NCBI RefSeq assembly: GCF_009495745.1
Contig: NZ_WIDQ01000004.1
Location: 473,117-537,116, forward strand
DNA from: Niveispirillum sp. SYP-B3756
GTDB taxonomy: Bacteria; Pseudomonadota; Alphaproteobacteria; Azospirillales; Azospirillaceae
Direction: 5' to 3'
Length of the DNA stretch: 64,000 nucleotides
Of this stretch, positions 1 to 8,404 are shown in pieces (position 1 is the first letter of the stretch; every line of letters begins with the position of its first letter). A program made the position numbers and the translations under genes. The notes under the pieces were generated by a model. It saw only the letters and a list, made by a program, of their open reading frames with translations, was not told the DNA's origin and ran no database searches.

Positions 1-27
1 AGCCTTGCTGGAATTTGCCGCTGCCAT
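1..27 (-). CDS. Possible 5' end of a divergent gene (perhaps the efflux regulator), cut by window edge
   Basis: An ATG at 27 on the minus strand opens a frame that reads MAAANSSKA before the window ends. A regulator, often of the TetR family, is commonly transcribed away from an RND adaptor gene, and the 75 bases between the two starts would suit a shared control region. Nine codons cannot identify a family, so this is a positional guess only. Confidence 0.22.
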
Positions 28-34
28 GACAAGA

Positions 35-89
35 TTCGGAAAGTCGTTCAACACATAACCTGTCATTCTTCCCCAACTTCGGAAAAGTC
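35..89. promoter_or_regulatory. Direct repeat upstream of the efflux operon, possible operator
   Basis: TTCGGAAAGTC at 35-45 is repeated as TTCGGAAAAGTC at 78-89, a 43-base offset of about four helical turns, between the efflux adaptor gene and the possible divergent start. Repeated sites on one helix face are typical for regulator binding. No -35/-10 pair could be assigned with certainty. Confidence 0.3.
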
Positions 90-102
90 AGGGGATTGAT
101 CC

Positions 103-1272
103 ATGTGCAGGGGCAAGCTGCTTGCCGTGGCTATGGGCGTGGCGGGCGTGTTGGCGCTGGCCGGCTGTGGAAAGAATGAGACGGGGCAGGGCGCGGCACC
201 CGCCGCCCCGCAGGTGGTGGTCAGCCAGCCGCTGCAGAAGAACATCCATGAATGGGATGAATATACCGGCCGCTTCACCGCCGTTGAGGGGGTGGAGATC
301 CGGGCGCGGGTCAGCGGCTATCTCACCTCCGTCAATTTCCGCGATGGCGATCTGGTGAACAAGGGCGACCTGCTGTTCATTATTGATCCGCGCCCCTATC
401 AGGCGGCGCTGGACGGTGCCCAGGCGGCCGTAGCGCAGGCCAAATCCCAGGTGACGCTGGCGGACCGGGAATTGAACCGGGCGCGCGATCTGCGCCAGAC
501 GCAGGCGGTTTCCCAATCGGTGCTGGATACCCGGTCGCAAATGCTGCAGGCGGCCCAGGCCAGCCTGCTGGCGGCGGAGGCAGAGCAGCGGGCCGCAGCG
601 TTGAACCTGGAATTCACCCAGGTGCGCGCGCCCGTCACCGGCCGCGTCTCTAACCACCGTGTCTCGGTGGGCAATCTGGTCAGCGGCGGGTCGGCGGAAT
701 CGACGCTGCTGACCACCGTCGTCTCGCTGGACCCGATCTATTTCTATTTCGATGCCGATCAGGCGTCATATCTGCGCTATCAGCGGCTGAGCCAGTCGGG
801 CGAGCGGCAGTCTGGCCGGGTGGTGCAGCATCCGGTGCAACTGGCCCTGCCGGATGAGGCTGGTTACGTTCACCAGGGCAAGCTGGATTTCATCGATAAC
901 CGGATTGATGACAGCACCGGCACCATCCGTGCCCGCGCCGTGTTCGACAATGCCGATGGTGTGCTGACGCCGGGCATGTTCGGCCGCTTGCGGCTGGCCG
1001 GGCGCAGTGATTATCAGGGGCTGCTGGTGCCTGACAGCGCTATCGGCACCGATCAGAACCGCCGCTATGTGATGGTGGTGGGGGCCGATAACAAGGTGGT
1101 GATGCGCCCGGTCACGCTGGGACCTCTGATCGACGGATTGCGCGTGGTGCGCGAGGGGCTGGCCGCCAATGAGCGCATTGTCACCGCCGGCCTGCTGCGC
1201 GTGCGCCCCGGTGCCACCGTGGCGCCGGTGGAAAAGCCATTGCAGGCTGGTGAGGCGGGGGCCAAGCCATGA
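103..1272 (+). CDS. RND efflux periplasmic adaptor (membrane fusion protein), lipoprotein
   Basis: This 389-residue protein is the periplasmic adaptor that couples an inner-membrane RND pump to an outer-membrane channel. The N-terminus has a hydrophobic stretch ending in a lipobox (LALAGC, Cys at about 23), so it is expected to be lipid-anchored. The biotinyl-lipoyl-like hairpin region (VSGYLTSVNFRDGDLVNKGD, about 70-90), the alpha-hairpin rich in Ala, Gln and Arg (about 105-165) and the beta-barrel part around 190-300 follow the AcrA/MexA order and length. The stop overlaps the start of the next gene by four bases (ATGA), so the two are translationally coupled. No TolC-type gene is in view, so a channel encoded elsewhere is expected. 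Confidence 0.93.
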   Translation: MCRGKLLAVAMGVAGVLALAGCGKNETGQGAAPAAPQVVVSQPLQKNIHEWDEYTGRFTAVEGVEIRARVSGYLTSVNFRDGDLVNKGDLLFIIDPRPYQAALDGAQAAVAQAKSQVTLADRELNRARDLRQTQAVSQSVLDTRSQMLQAAQASLLAAEAEQRAAALNLEFTQVRAPVTGRVSNHRVSVGNLVSGGSAESTLLTTVVSLDPIYFYFDADQASYLRYQRLSQSGERQSGRVVQHPVQLALPDEAGYVHQGKLDFIDNRIDDSTGTIRARAVFDNADGVLTPGMFGRLRLAGRSDYQGLLVPDSAIGTDQNRRYVMVVGADNKVVMRPVTLGPLIDGLRVVREGLAANERIVTAGLLRVRPGATVAPVEKPLQAGEAGAKP

Positions 1273-4200
1273 AGATCGGCCGTTTCTTCATCGACCGGCC
1301 GATCTTCGCCATGGTGATTTCCATTCTCATCGTGGCTGTCGGCAGCATCGCCTATCTTGGCCTGCCCGTCTCGCAATATCCCGAAGTGGTGCCGCCCACG
1401 GTGACGGTGCGGGCGACATATCCCGGCGCCAATGCCGAGACGGTGGCCGCCACCGTCGCCGCCCCGATCGAGCAGGAGGTGAATGGGGTGGAGGGGATGC
1501 TCTACATGTCCTCCCAATCCACCTCCGACGGGCAGATGAACCTGACCGTCACCTTCAAGCTGGGCACCAATCTGGATCAGGCCCAGGTGCTGGTGCAGAA
1601 CCGGGTGGCGGTGGCGGAACCGCGCCTGCCGGAAGAGGTGCGGCGCAACGGCATCGTTACCCGCAAGAACTCGCCCGACCTGATGCTGGTGATCCACCTG
1701 ATCTCGCCGGACGATACTTATGACCAGCTCTATATCTCCAATTACGGCCTGCTGCGGGTGAAGGATGCGCTGAGCCGGGTGGCCGGCGTCGGTGATATTT
1801 CCATGTTCGGCGCGCGCGATTATTCCATGCGCCTCTGGCTGGACCCGCAGAAGATCGCCTCACTGGGCATGACCGCGCCAGAGGTGCTGGCGGCGGTACA
1901 GGCGCAGAATGTGCAGGTGGCCGGCGGCCAGCTGGGTGCCCCGCCCGTGGCCGTGCCGCGCGATTACCAGTATAATATCACCCTGCAGGGCCGGCTGACC
2001 CAGCCGCAGGAATTTGAGAATATCATCGTCAAATCCGGCGCCGATGGCCGTATCGTCCGCCTGAAGGATGTGGCGCGGGTGGAACTGGGCGCGCGCGATT
2101 ACGTGCGCAATTCCTATCTGGATGGCAAGCCGGCCGTGGCGCTGGCCGTCTCCCAGTTGCCCGGCTCCAACGCGCTCGAAACGGCCGCCAATATCAAGAA
2201 GGAGATTGCGGCGCTGAGCCGGGATTTCCCGCCCGGCCTGGAATATCGCATCGTCTATGACACCACCACCTTCATTGGCGAATCCGTGCATGAGCTGGTG
2301 AAAACCATTGGCGAGGCGGTGGCCCTGGTGGTGCTGGTGGTGCTGGTCTTCCTGCAGCGCTGGCGGGCCACCATCATTCCCGTGGTGGCCATTCCGGTCT
2401 CGCTGATCGGCACCTTTGCCGTGATGGCGGCCTTGGGCTTCACCATCAATAACCTGACCCTGTTCGGGTTGGTGCTGGCGGTGGGTATCGTCGTCGATGA
2501 TGCCATCGTGGTGGTGGAGAATGTGGAGCGTAATCTGGGGCTGGGCCATTCCCCGCTGGAAGCGGCCCGCATCACCATGGATGAGGTGGGGGGCGCGCTC
2601 GTCTCCATCGCGCTGGTGCTGTCGGCCGTGTTCATCCCCACCGCCTTCATCGATGGTATCCAGGGTCAGTTCTATCGCCAGTTCGCGGTGACCATCGCCG
2701 TGGCGACGATCATTTCCGCCTTCAATTCCCTCACCCTTTCGCCGGCTTTGTGCGCCCTGCTGTTGAAATCCCACACGACGGGCCATGCGGAGGCACGGGG
2801 CCGGCTGGCCCTGGTTTCCGGCCTGACTGACCGGTTCTTCAATGCCTTCAACCGGGGCTTTGACCGGATGTCCGACCGCTATGGCCGGATGGTCGGTGGG
2901 GTGACGCGGGTGCCGCTGGTGATGGTGGGGCTTTATGTGCTGCTGATCGCTGGGGCCGGCTTCCTGTTCACCCGCGTGCCGCCGGGCTTCATTCCGCAAC
3001 TGGACCAGGGCTATGTCATCGTTGTGGTGCAGTTGCCGGAAGGGGCATCGCTGGCCAATACCGACAAGGTGGTGCAGGAGGCATCCCGCATCGCGCGGGA
3101 GACGCCGGGCGTGGGCCATACGGTGCAGTTCTCCGGCTTCTCCGGTGCCACCCGCACCATCGCCGCCAATGCCGGTGCCATCTTCACGCCGCTGCTGCCG
3201 TTCGAGGAACGGTTGCCGCAAGGGCTGACCGCCAATGTGGTGATCCAGAACCTGCAAAAGCGGCTGATGGCGGTGCCGGAGGCACGGCTGGTGGTCGTAC
3301 CTCCGCCGCCGGTGCGCGGGCTGGGCACGGCCGGCGGCTTCACCATGCGTATCCTGGACAGGGCCAATGCCGGGCCGGCAGCGCTGGAAGACGCCGCGTG
3401 GGCGGTGGCCATGGCCGGCAACAAGGTGCAGGGCCTGTCCAGCGTCTTCTCTCCCTTCAGCGCCAAGGCACCGCAGCTTTACCTGGATGTCGACCGGGTG
3501 AAGGCGCAGATGCTGAATGTGCCGATGAATGCGGTGTTCCAGACCCTCTCTGTCTATCTGGGCTCATCCTACGTGAATGATACCAACCTGTTCGGCCGCA
3601 CCTTCCAGGTGGTGGCGCAGGCGGATTGGCAGCACCGGCTGGACCCGGAACAGATCGGCCGGTTGCAGACCCGCAACAGCAAGGGCGACATGGTGCAACT
3701 GGGCTCCTTCATTGATGCCCGGTTTGTCACCGGGCCTGACCGGGTGCTGCGCTACAACCTGTTCCCGGCGGCGGAGCTGCAGGGCAATACGTTGCCGGGC
3801 TTCAGTTCCGGTTCGGCCATCCAGGCGATGGACAAGGTGGCGGCGGAAAACCTGCCGCCCGGCTTTGCCGCCGCCTGGACCGACCTGTCCTATCAGGAAA
3901 AGATGGCGGGCAATTCCGCCCTCTACATCTTCCCGCTCTGCGTCTTCTTCGTCTTCCTGGTGCTGGCGGCGCAGTATGAAAGCTGGTCCTTGCCCTTCAC
4001 CATCCTGCTGATCGTGCCGATGTGCCTGCTGTCGGCGGTGGCGGGGCTGATGATGCGGGGGATGGATAACAACATCCTGTCGCAGATCGGTTTTGTGGTG
4101 CTGGTGGGCCTGGCCTCGAAAAACGCCATCCTGATCGTGGAGTTCGCCCGTCAGTTGGAGGCGGAGGGCAAAGACCGCTATGACGCGGTGATCGAGGCCT

Positions 4201-4433
4201 GCCGCCTGCGTCTGCGGCCGATCCTGATGACCTCCTTCGCCTTCATCCTGGGCGTGCTGCCCTTGATGATCGCCACCGGGGCGGGGGCGGAGATGCGGCA
4301 GAGCCTGGGCACCACCGTGTTCTTCGGCATGTTGGGCGTCACCTTCTTCGGCCTGCTGTTCACGCCGGTTTTCTATGTGCTGATCCGCCGGCTGGTGCTG
4401 GGCCGGTCGGCGCGGGAGGTGGCGGCGGGGTAA
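1269..4433 (+). CDS. RND multidrug efflux transporter, AcrB/MexB family (HAE1)
   Basis: At 1,054 residues this has the normal length for a proton-driven trimeric AcrB-type pump. The first transmembrane helix is preceded by the FFIDRPIFAMV signature, and the typical sequence YPGANAETV and the TM4 region with paired aspartates (GIVVDDAIVVVENVER, about 400-420) that carry the proton relay are present. Two large periplasmic loops lie at about 40-330 and 570-870, and helices TM7-12 fill the C-terminus. The protein exports hydrophobic drugs or lipids; substrates cannot be read from the sequence. A strong stem-loop terminator follows 25 bases downstream, so the operon ends here with two genes. Confidence 0.95.
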   Translation: MKIGRFFIDRPIFAMVISILIVAVGSIAYLGLPVSQYPEVVPPTVTVRATYPGANAETVAATVAAPIEQEVNGVEGMLYMSSQSTSDGQMNLTVTFKLGTNLDQAQVLVQNRVAVAEPRLPEEVRRNGIVTRKNSPDLMLVIHLISPDDTYDQLYISNYGLLRVKDALSRVAGVGDISMFGARDYSMRLWLDPQKIASLGMTAPEVLAAVQAQNVQVAGGQLGAPPVAVPRDYQYNITLQGRLTQPQEFENIIVKSGADGRIVRLKDVARVELGARDYVRNSYLDGKPAVALAVSQLPGSNALETAANIKKEIAALSRDFPPGLEYRIVYDTTTFIGESVHELVKTIGEAVALVVLVVLVFLQRWRATIIPVVAIPVSLIGTFAVMAALGFTINNLTLFGLVLAVGIVVDDAIVVVENVERNLGLGHSPLEAARITMDEVGGALVSIALVLSAVFIPTAFIDGIQGQFYRQFAVTIAVATIISAFNSLTLSPALCALLLKSHTTGHAEARGRLALVSGLTDRFFNAFNRGFDRMSDRYGRMVGGVTRVPLVMVGLYVLLIAGAGFLFTRVPPGFIPQLDQGYVIVVVQLPEGASLANTDKVVQEASRIARETPGVGHTVQFSGFSGATRTIAANAGAIFTPLLPFEERLPQGLTANVVIQNLQKRLMAVPEARLVVVPPPPVRGLGTAGGFTMRILDRANAGPAALEDAAWAVAMAGNKVQGLSSVFSPFSAKAPQLYLDVDRVKAQMLNVPMNAVFQTLSVYLGSSYVNDTNLFGRTFQVVAQADWQHRLDPEQIGRLQTRNSKGDMVQLGSFIDARFVTGPDRVLRYNLFPAAELQGNTLPGFSSGSAIQAMDKVAAENLPPGFAAAWTDLSYQEKMAGNSALYIFPLCVFFVFLVLAAQYESWSLPFTILLIVPMCLLSAVAGLMMRGMDNNILSQIGFVVLVGLASKNAILIVEFARQLEAEGKDRYDAVIEACRLRLRPILMTSFAFILGVLPLMIATGAGAEMRQSLGTTVFFGMLGVTFFGLLFTPVFYVLIRRLVLGRSAREVAAG

Positions 4434-4458
4434 CCCGCTGCACCTTGGGGCTGGATGT

Positions 4459-4496
4459 AAAGAAGGCGGCAGTCCGGGTGGGCTGCCGCCTTCTTT
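4459..4496 (+). terminator. Intrinsic terminator of the RND operon
   Basis: A perfect 14-bp stem (AAAGAAGGCGGCAG at 4459-4472 pairing with 4483-4496) with a 10-base loop lies 25 bases after the pump stop codon and its 3' arm ends in TTCTTT. The A-rich 5' arm makes it potentially active in both directions. Confidence 0.8.
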
Positions 4497-4572
4497 GCTG
4501 GAGTCTCAAAAACCTTCAGCCTGACCAGGGTGCCTTAAGGGACTGCGACCGGGGGCTTGCAAAACATTGCTT

Positions 4573-4655
4573 TCCCCGCCAAAGCGGGGATCCAGGGGGA
4601 GCCAAGAGCCGACGGCTCGGCCCCTGTGGCCCCTGGACCCCCGCTTTGGCGGGGG
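4573..4655. repeat. Intergenic long inverted repeat with nested palindromes
   Basis: TCCCCGCCAAAGCGGGGATCC at the left (4573 on) and the mirrored CCCCCGCTTTGGCGGGGG at the right (4638-4655) form the two arms of an element of about 83 bases. Each arm is itself a small palindrome around CAAA/TTTG, and a central stem AGCCG-A-CGGCT sits between them. Such CCCCGC-CAAA-GCGGGG elements are common repeated intergenic palindromes in alphaproteobacterial chromosomes. It lies in a stretch without a sure gene (4434-5143). Confidence 0.6.
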
Positions 4656-4715
4656 AGGCACAAAAGGGGGGGCGTTGGAGCAGAAACCCTGCTTCTCCAT
4701 CACCAAAAGCCCGCA

Positions 4716-4949
4716 TCACGCGTAGAAATGCGCCGCCTGACGATAGGCCGTGCAAGCCAGCCGGTGGCTGGCCCGATCCGGTGGCCGGTGCCGCTGGGCG
4801 CGTTGGGGTGGCACGGGCCCGATCACGGCGGCGGGTTCGTCTTCCCACCATTCCGCGTCGAGGATGGGGCCCGCCTCCAGCCTGTCTTCCGGCAGGAGGC
4901 GGGTCGGTCGGGCCGGACGGGGCCGGCCGATGGGCAGGTGATATGTCAT
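4716..4949 (-). CDS. Small hypothetical protein, uncertain
   Basis: A 77-codon frame starts at an ATG at 4949 and reads MTYHLPIGRPRP onward, rich in Pro, Arg and Ala with an acidic patch (DAEWWEDEP). No domain is recognised and there is no membrane segment. It is the only plausible gene in the roughly 700-base gap between the RND operon and phaR. High-GC DNA makes chance frames of this length common, so it may not be real. Confidence 0.25.
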   Translation of the reverse strand: MTYHLPIGRPRPARPTRLLPEDRLEAGPILDAEWWEDEPAAVIGPVPPQRAQRHRPPDRASHRLACTAYRQAAHFYA

Positions 4950-5039
4950 GCCCCCATCAACGCACGGTTCCGCCCCCCCGATCCCGTGACGAAATGGGGG
5001 CCGCGCGGATGTCCCGATTTCATCACAGCCCGACAGCAG

Positions 5040-5067
5040 AACACCCGCCCTGGCAGGGGCGGGTGTT
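5040..5067 (-). terminator. Terminator downstream of phaR
   Basis: AACACCCGCCC (5040-5050) pairs with GGGCGGGTGTT (5057-5067) over an 11-bp perfect stem with a six-base loop. It lies about 75 bases beyond the phaR stop codon in the direction of phaR transcription. A T-run is not evident, so termination strength is uncertain. Confidence 0.55.
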
Positions 5068-5143
5068 CTCCGGTTCGGCGGTTGATCCGCTTTTCTGGGG
5101 TGCGGGATGCCAAGGCAATCCCGCCGGTAACACAAGCGCAAGC

Positions 5144-5758
5144 CTACTCCTTGCGGCGAGTCAGGCTTTCCATCTGGCTCTGCAGCTCATCCAGCCGCTT
5201 TTGCAGTTCGGAAAATTTATCATCGGCCTTCGGCTTAGGCGCGTCGCCCGTGGCGGCCATCGGCGTGCCGCTGGCATCCATCGCACCGCCTTCGCCGTTG
5301 AAGGGGCTGAACATGCGCATGGCCCGTTCGAACAGGGCGATGTTCTGCTTGCTCATCTCCTCAAAACCGCCGAACGGGAAAATGCTGCCGAAGGTGGTCT
5401 GGAAATATTCCCGCATCTTGTCCTGATTGCCCGTAAAGGACTTCATGGAATGTTCAAGATAGCGCGGCACCAGCCATTGCATATTGTCGCCATAGAAGCT
5501 GATCAGCTGGCGCAGGAATGGGATGGGCAGCAGGTTCTGGCCCTTCGATTCCTCTTCCACGATGATCTGCGTCAGCACCGAGCGGGTGATGTCATCCCCC
5601 GTCTTGGCGTCATAGACGACGAAATCCGTTCCGTCCTTGACCATCTGGCACAGATGATCAAGCGTGACATAGCTGCTGGTGGCGGTGTTGTACAGCCGGC
5701 GGTTGGCGTACTTCTTGATCGTCACCGGCGCGGGCTTAGCCTCTTCTTTGTCAGCCAT
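5144..5758 (-). CDS. phaR: Polyhydroxyalkanoate synthesis repressor PhaR
   Basis: The 204-residue product is a PhaR-type regulator that binds PHA granules and DNA and represses phasin and other PHA genes until polymer accumulates. The N-terminal PHB/PHA accumulation regulator DNA-binding domain is clear (IKKYANRRLYNTATSSYVTL, about 14-33), followed by the PHB accumulation regulatory domain around 70-140 and a low-complexity tail that ends in a short coiled coil (FSELQKRLDELQSQMESL). I place the start at MADKEEAK because a GGAGGG motif lies about 12 bases upstream and homologues begin here; a longer in-frame extension to 5851 lacks conserved residues. The gene is divergent from the PHA synthase block. 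Confidence 0.93.
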   Translation of the reverse strand: MADKEEAKPAPVTIKKYANRRLYNTATSSYVTLDHLCQMVKDGTDFVVYDAKTGDDITRSVLTQIIVEEESKGQNLLPIPFLRQLISFYGDNMQWLVPRYLEHSMKSFTGNQDKMREYFQTTFGSIFPFGGFEEMSKQNIALFERAMRMFSPFNGEGGAMDASGTPMAATGDAPKPKADDKFSELQKRLDELQSQMESLTRRKE

Positions 5759-5813
5759 TTGCCTTCGCACCCTCCCGTTCGAACACCGATTTGTTATCAC
5801 TAGGAGTACGTCA

Positions 5814-5832
5814 TTGCGCGGTCGCAGCGCAA
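5814..5832. promoter_or_regulatory. Inverted repeat between phaR and the PHA genes, candidate operator
   Basis: TTGCGC (5814-5819) and GCGCAA (5827-5832) form a perfect 6-bp inverted repeat with a seven-base spacer in the 185-base divergent region between phaR and the phasin-like gene. PhaR proteins are known to bind TGC/GCA-type dyads, so autoregulation at this site is a reasonable inference. Confidence 0.4.
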
Positions 5833-5943
5833 GCGTTCCGCAACGCCACAACGATCCAGGCGAAACAATTGTTTCAGATCAGCCGGCCAAGCGCGTTATT
5901 GTATGTGTCCCGCCCATGCTGCGGATAAGGAGAGGAGGCATCG

Positions 5944-6477
5944 ATGCGTGAGGCCGAACCGCCATCGCTGGACGATCTGGCCCGGCGATATCTGGACCTG
6001 TGGCAGGAGCAATGGGCGGCGCTGTGCAGCGACCCCACCATGGCCGACAGCGTGGCGCGTACCATGCAGGCGGTCGGCCAGTCGGCGCTGATGCTGAACC
6101 CGTTCCTGTCCATGCCGCCCGGTTTCGGTGGCGGCAAGGGGGAACGCAATCCTTGGGCGGATATGATGGCCGGCCTGTGGCCGAACGGCACGGCTGAGAC
6201 GAAAGCAGAGGCCAGCAAGGGGGGAACGGGTGCGCGACAGCCGGGAAATGGGGAGCGGGCCCCTGCGGCAGGGGCCGCGCCCGTTGGGCCTGCATCTGGG
6301 GATGGGGCTGACGATCTTGCTCAGCTCGGCGGCCGGATTGCCGCTCTTGAACAACAGCTCGCCGCCCTGGCATCCCAGCCTGCGCCCGCAGGCGGCGGAG
6401 CTGATGGCGCTGATCGCCCGGTGGCGCGAAAGAAGCCAGCCCCCCGGCGCAGCCCCCGGGCCAAACCCGCCCCCTGA
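5944..6477 (+). CDS. PhaE-like/phasin-like PHA granule protein
   Basis: This 177-residue protein has the layout of PHA synthase partner (PhaE-like) proteins: an N-terminal helical part with LARRYLDLWQEQWAAL, a Pro/Gly-rich middle, a leucine heptad coiled coil (LGGRIAALEQQLAALASQ, about 132-149) and a basic Ala/Pro/Lys tail (KKPAPRRSPRAKPA) often seen in phasin-like proteins. Assignment rests on position before the synthase and on this layout, not on a firm motif. Its last 248 bases are also read in another frame as the N-terminus of the synthase, so both proteins share DNA here. A spurious chance extension of either frame is the main alternative. Confidence 0.6.
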   Translation: MREAEPPSLDDLARRYLDLWQEQWAALCSDPTMADSVARTMQAVGQSALMLNPFLSMPPGFGGGKGERNPWADMMAGLWPNGTAETKAEASKGGTGARQPGNGERAPAAGAAPVGPASGDGADDLAQLGGRIAALEQQLAALASQPAPAGGGADGADRPVARKKPAPRRSPRAKPAP

Positions 6478-7513
6478 CCCGCTGGCCGGGCTGCCGGCGG
6501 CGCTGGACCGGGAGATGCGGCGGCGAATCGACCGTTTCATGACCGGGCTGGAACGCTATCGTCGCCACCCCTATCAGCGCGATGTCACGGATGCCCCCGC
6601 CATCTGGCGGGAAGGGGCGACAAGGCTGCTGGATTTCGGCGGGCAGGGCCGGCCGGTGCTGTTCGTACCCTCCCTGATCAATCGCGGCTATATCCTGGAC
6701 CTGTCGCACCGGAAAAGCCTGCTGCGCTGGCTGGCCGGGCAGGGGTTGCGCCCCTTCCTGCTGGAATGGGGCCAGCCGGGGGCGCTGGAGCGGCCCTTCA
6801 CCCTGACCGATATCATCGCCGGCCGGCTGGGCCGGGCGCTGGACCAGGTGGTGGCCCAGGTGGGCGGGCCGGTGGTGCTGGCCGGCTATTGCATGGGCGG
6901 GCTGCTGGCCCTGGCGGCGGCCCTGCGCCGGCCTGATCAGGTCTCCGCCTATGTGGCACTCGCCACGCCGTGGGATTTCCATGCCGATGATGCGGCGGGC
7001 GCGCGGCGGGTGGCGACCCTGTTGCCGCCCTTTGAACCGACGCTGCACCTGCTGGGGGAATTGCCGGTCGATGCCGTGCAGCTTTTCTTTGCCACGCTGG
7101 ACCCGCTGCTGGCTCTGAAGAAATTCAGCCGCTTTGCCGAGATGGATCTGGCCAGCGATGCGGCCGATGATTTCGTGGCGCTGGAGGATTGGCTGAATGA
7201 CGGCGTCACCCTGCCGGCCGCCATCGCGCGGGAATGTCTGGGTGACTGGTACGGCACCAACACGCCGGGGCGGGGTGAATGGCTGGTGGCCGGCGCGCCG
7301 GTGCGGCCAGAGGGATGGCATAAGCCGGCGCTGGTGGTGGTGCCGGCGCGTGACCGTATTGTGCCGCCGGCCGCTGCCGATGCGCTGGCCCGGTCGATCC
7401 CCGGAGCCACCACCTGGCATCCGCCACTGGGCCATATCGGCATGGTGGTCAGCAGCGGGGCAAAGGAAAAACTCTGGCAGCCGCTGCGGGACTGGCTGCT
7501 GGCGGCGGGCTGA
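6230..7513 (+). CDS. phaC: Poly(3-hydroxyalkanoate) synthase, alpha/beta hydrolase fold
   Basis: The enzyme polymerises (R)-3-hydroxyacyl-CoA into PHA on the granule surface. The lipase-like box GYCMGG gives the catalytic Cys (about 221), Asp375 lies in ARDRIVPP and His402 in GHIGM, completing the triad. At 427 residues it is shorter than class I enzymes (about 590) and closer to class III/IV. I chose the GTG at 6230 because a strong AAGGGGGG ribosome-binding site precedes it and because the first 60 residues (GLHLGMGLTILLSSAAGLPL) resemble the N-terminus of related synthases; ATGs at 6248 and 6404 are alternatives. The chosen start lies inside the upstream phasin-like gene, in a different frame, which suggests translational coupling. 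Confidence 0.88.
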   Translation: MRDSREMGSGPLRQGPRPLGLHLGMGLTILLSSAAGLPLLNNSSPPWHPSLRPQAAELMALIARWRERSQPPGAAPGPNPPPDPLAGLPAALDREMRRRIDRFMTGLERYRRHPYQRDVTDAPAIWREGATRLLDFGGQGRPVLFVPSLINRGYILDLSHRKSLLRWLAGQGLRPFLLEWGQPGALERPFTLTDIIAGRLGRALDQVVAQVGGPVVLAGYCMGGLLALAAALRRPDQVSAYVALATPWDFHADDAAGARRVATLLPPFEPTLHLLGELPVDAVQLFFATLDPLLALKKFSRFAEMDLASDAADDFVALEDWLNDGVTLPAAIARECLGDWYGTNTPGRGEWLVAGAPVRPEGWHKPALVVVPARDRIVPPAAADALARSIPGATTWHPPLGHIGMVVSSGAKEKLWQPLRDWLLAAG

Positions 7514-7610
7514 GCCCTTGCGGCTGGCACGGCTCTGGCTGCTGTGGTAGGACCGCGCTATCCGCTAACCCGGCCCCCGCAAGCCGGAACTTTTTTGAAG
7601 GAAGTGGGAG

Positions 7611-8300
7611 ATGACGAAGCTAGTCCTGATCCGCCATGGCCAGAGCGTCTGGAACCAGATGGACCTGTTCACCGGCTGGACCGATGTGGACCTGTCGCCC
7701 CAGGGCGTGGAAGAGGCCCGTCAGGCCGGCGAAAAGCTGAAGGCGTCCGGCTTCGATTTTGATTGCTGCCACACCTCGGTGCTGACGCGCGCCATCAAGA
7801 CCAGCAACCTGGCCCTGGAAGCCATGGATCGTTTGTGGCTGCCGCAGCACAAGAACTGGCGCCTGAACGAGCGTCACTATGGCGGCCTGCAGGGCCTGAA
7901 CAAGACGGAGACGGCGGCCAAGCATGGCGCCGATCAGGTCAAGATCTGGCGCCGTTCCTATGACATCGCCCCGCCGGCCCTGGAGGAAGGCGATGAGCGC
8001 CTGCCCGATGGCGATGCGCGTTATGCCGGGATGCCGAAGGCGCATCTGCCGCGCACCGAAAGCCTGAAGGATTGCGTGGCCCGCGTGGTGCCCTATTGGG
8101 TCCATGTCGTGGCGCCGCAGGTGAAGGCCGGCCAGCGCGTGCTGATCGCCGCGCACGGCAACTCACTGCGCGGTCTGGTGAAATATCTGTCCGACATGAG
8201 CGATGAGGACATCGTTCAGTTCGAAATCCCCACCGGCAAGCCCATCGTTTATGAGCTGGATGCCGATCTGAAGGCGCAGGACCGTTACTTCCTGGATTGA
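7611..8300 (+). CDS. gpmA: 2,3-bisphosphoglycerate-dependent phosphoglycerate mutase
   Basis: This 229-residue enzyme interconverts 3- and 2-phosphoglycerate in glycolysis. The phosphohistidine motif [10 protein letters not shown] is at about 6-15, the second core His is in AAHGNSLRG (about 180-188), and the acid/base Glu region [13 protein letters not shown] is present, as in dPGM enzymes of the GpmA type. The start has a GGAAGTGGGAG region just upstream. It stands alone, followed by a strong T-tailed terminator. Confidence 0.95.
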   Translation: MTKLVLIRHGQSVWNQMDLFTGWTDVDLSPQGVEEARQAGEKLKASGFDFDCCHTSVLTRAIKTSNLALEAMDRLWLPQHKNWRLNERHYGGLQGLNKTETAAKHGADQVKIWRRSYDIAPPALEEGDERLPDGDARYAGMPKAHLPRTESLKDCVARVVPYWVHVVAPQVKAGQRVLIAAHGNSLRGLVKYLSDMSDEDIVQFEIPTGKPIVYELDADLKAQDRYFLD

Positions 8301-8324
8301 TAGCGTTCTGTTTTCAATATGTTG

Positions 8325-8358
8325 GCCGCATCCCCGCAAGGGGGTGCGGCTTTTTTTT
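8325..8358 (+). terminator. Rho-independent terminator of gpmA
   Basis: GCCGCATCCCC (8325-8335) pairs perfectly with GGGGGTGCGGC (8340-8350) around a GCAA tetraloop and is followed by eight T residues, 25 bases after the gpmA stop. Confidence 0.92.
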
Positions 8359-8368
8359 GGCATGTCCC

Positions 8369-8404
8369 GCGCGAGCCAAGCCCGCGGATGCGGGCGCCCG
8401 GCGC
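8369..8404. repeat. 36-base REP-like palindromic element, copy 1
   Basis: The element has fixed flanks (GCG-GAGCCAAG on the left, CGCCCGGCGC on the right) around a 5-bp stem with a GGAT loop (CCCGC-GGAT-GCGGG). A second copy at 13005-13040 keeps the flanks and loop but changes two stem pairs on both sides, so pairing is preserved. It lies directly after the gpmA terminator. Confidence 0.6.

Noticed and set aside
1860..3257. 465-codon minus-strand frame inside the RND pump gene
   Set aside because: His/Gln/Gly-rich product typical of an antisense shadow of a GC-rich membrane protein gene.
4445..5803. 452-codon plus-strand frame over the RND-phaR gap and antisense to phaR
   Set aside because: It crosses a terminator and the palindromic repeat and is antisense to the well supported phaR gene; no family features.
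5879..7435. 518-codon minus-strand frame antisense to the PHA genes
   Set aside because: No domain and low-complexity Arg/Pro/Gln sequence; opposite strand encodes PHA synthase.
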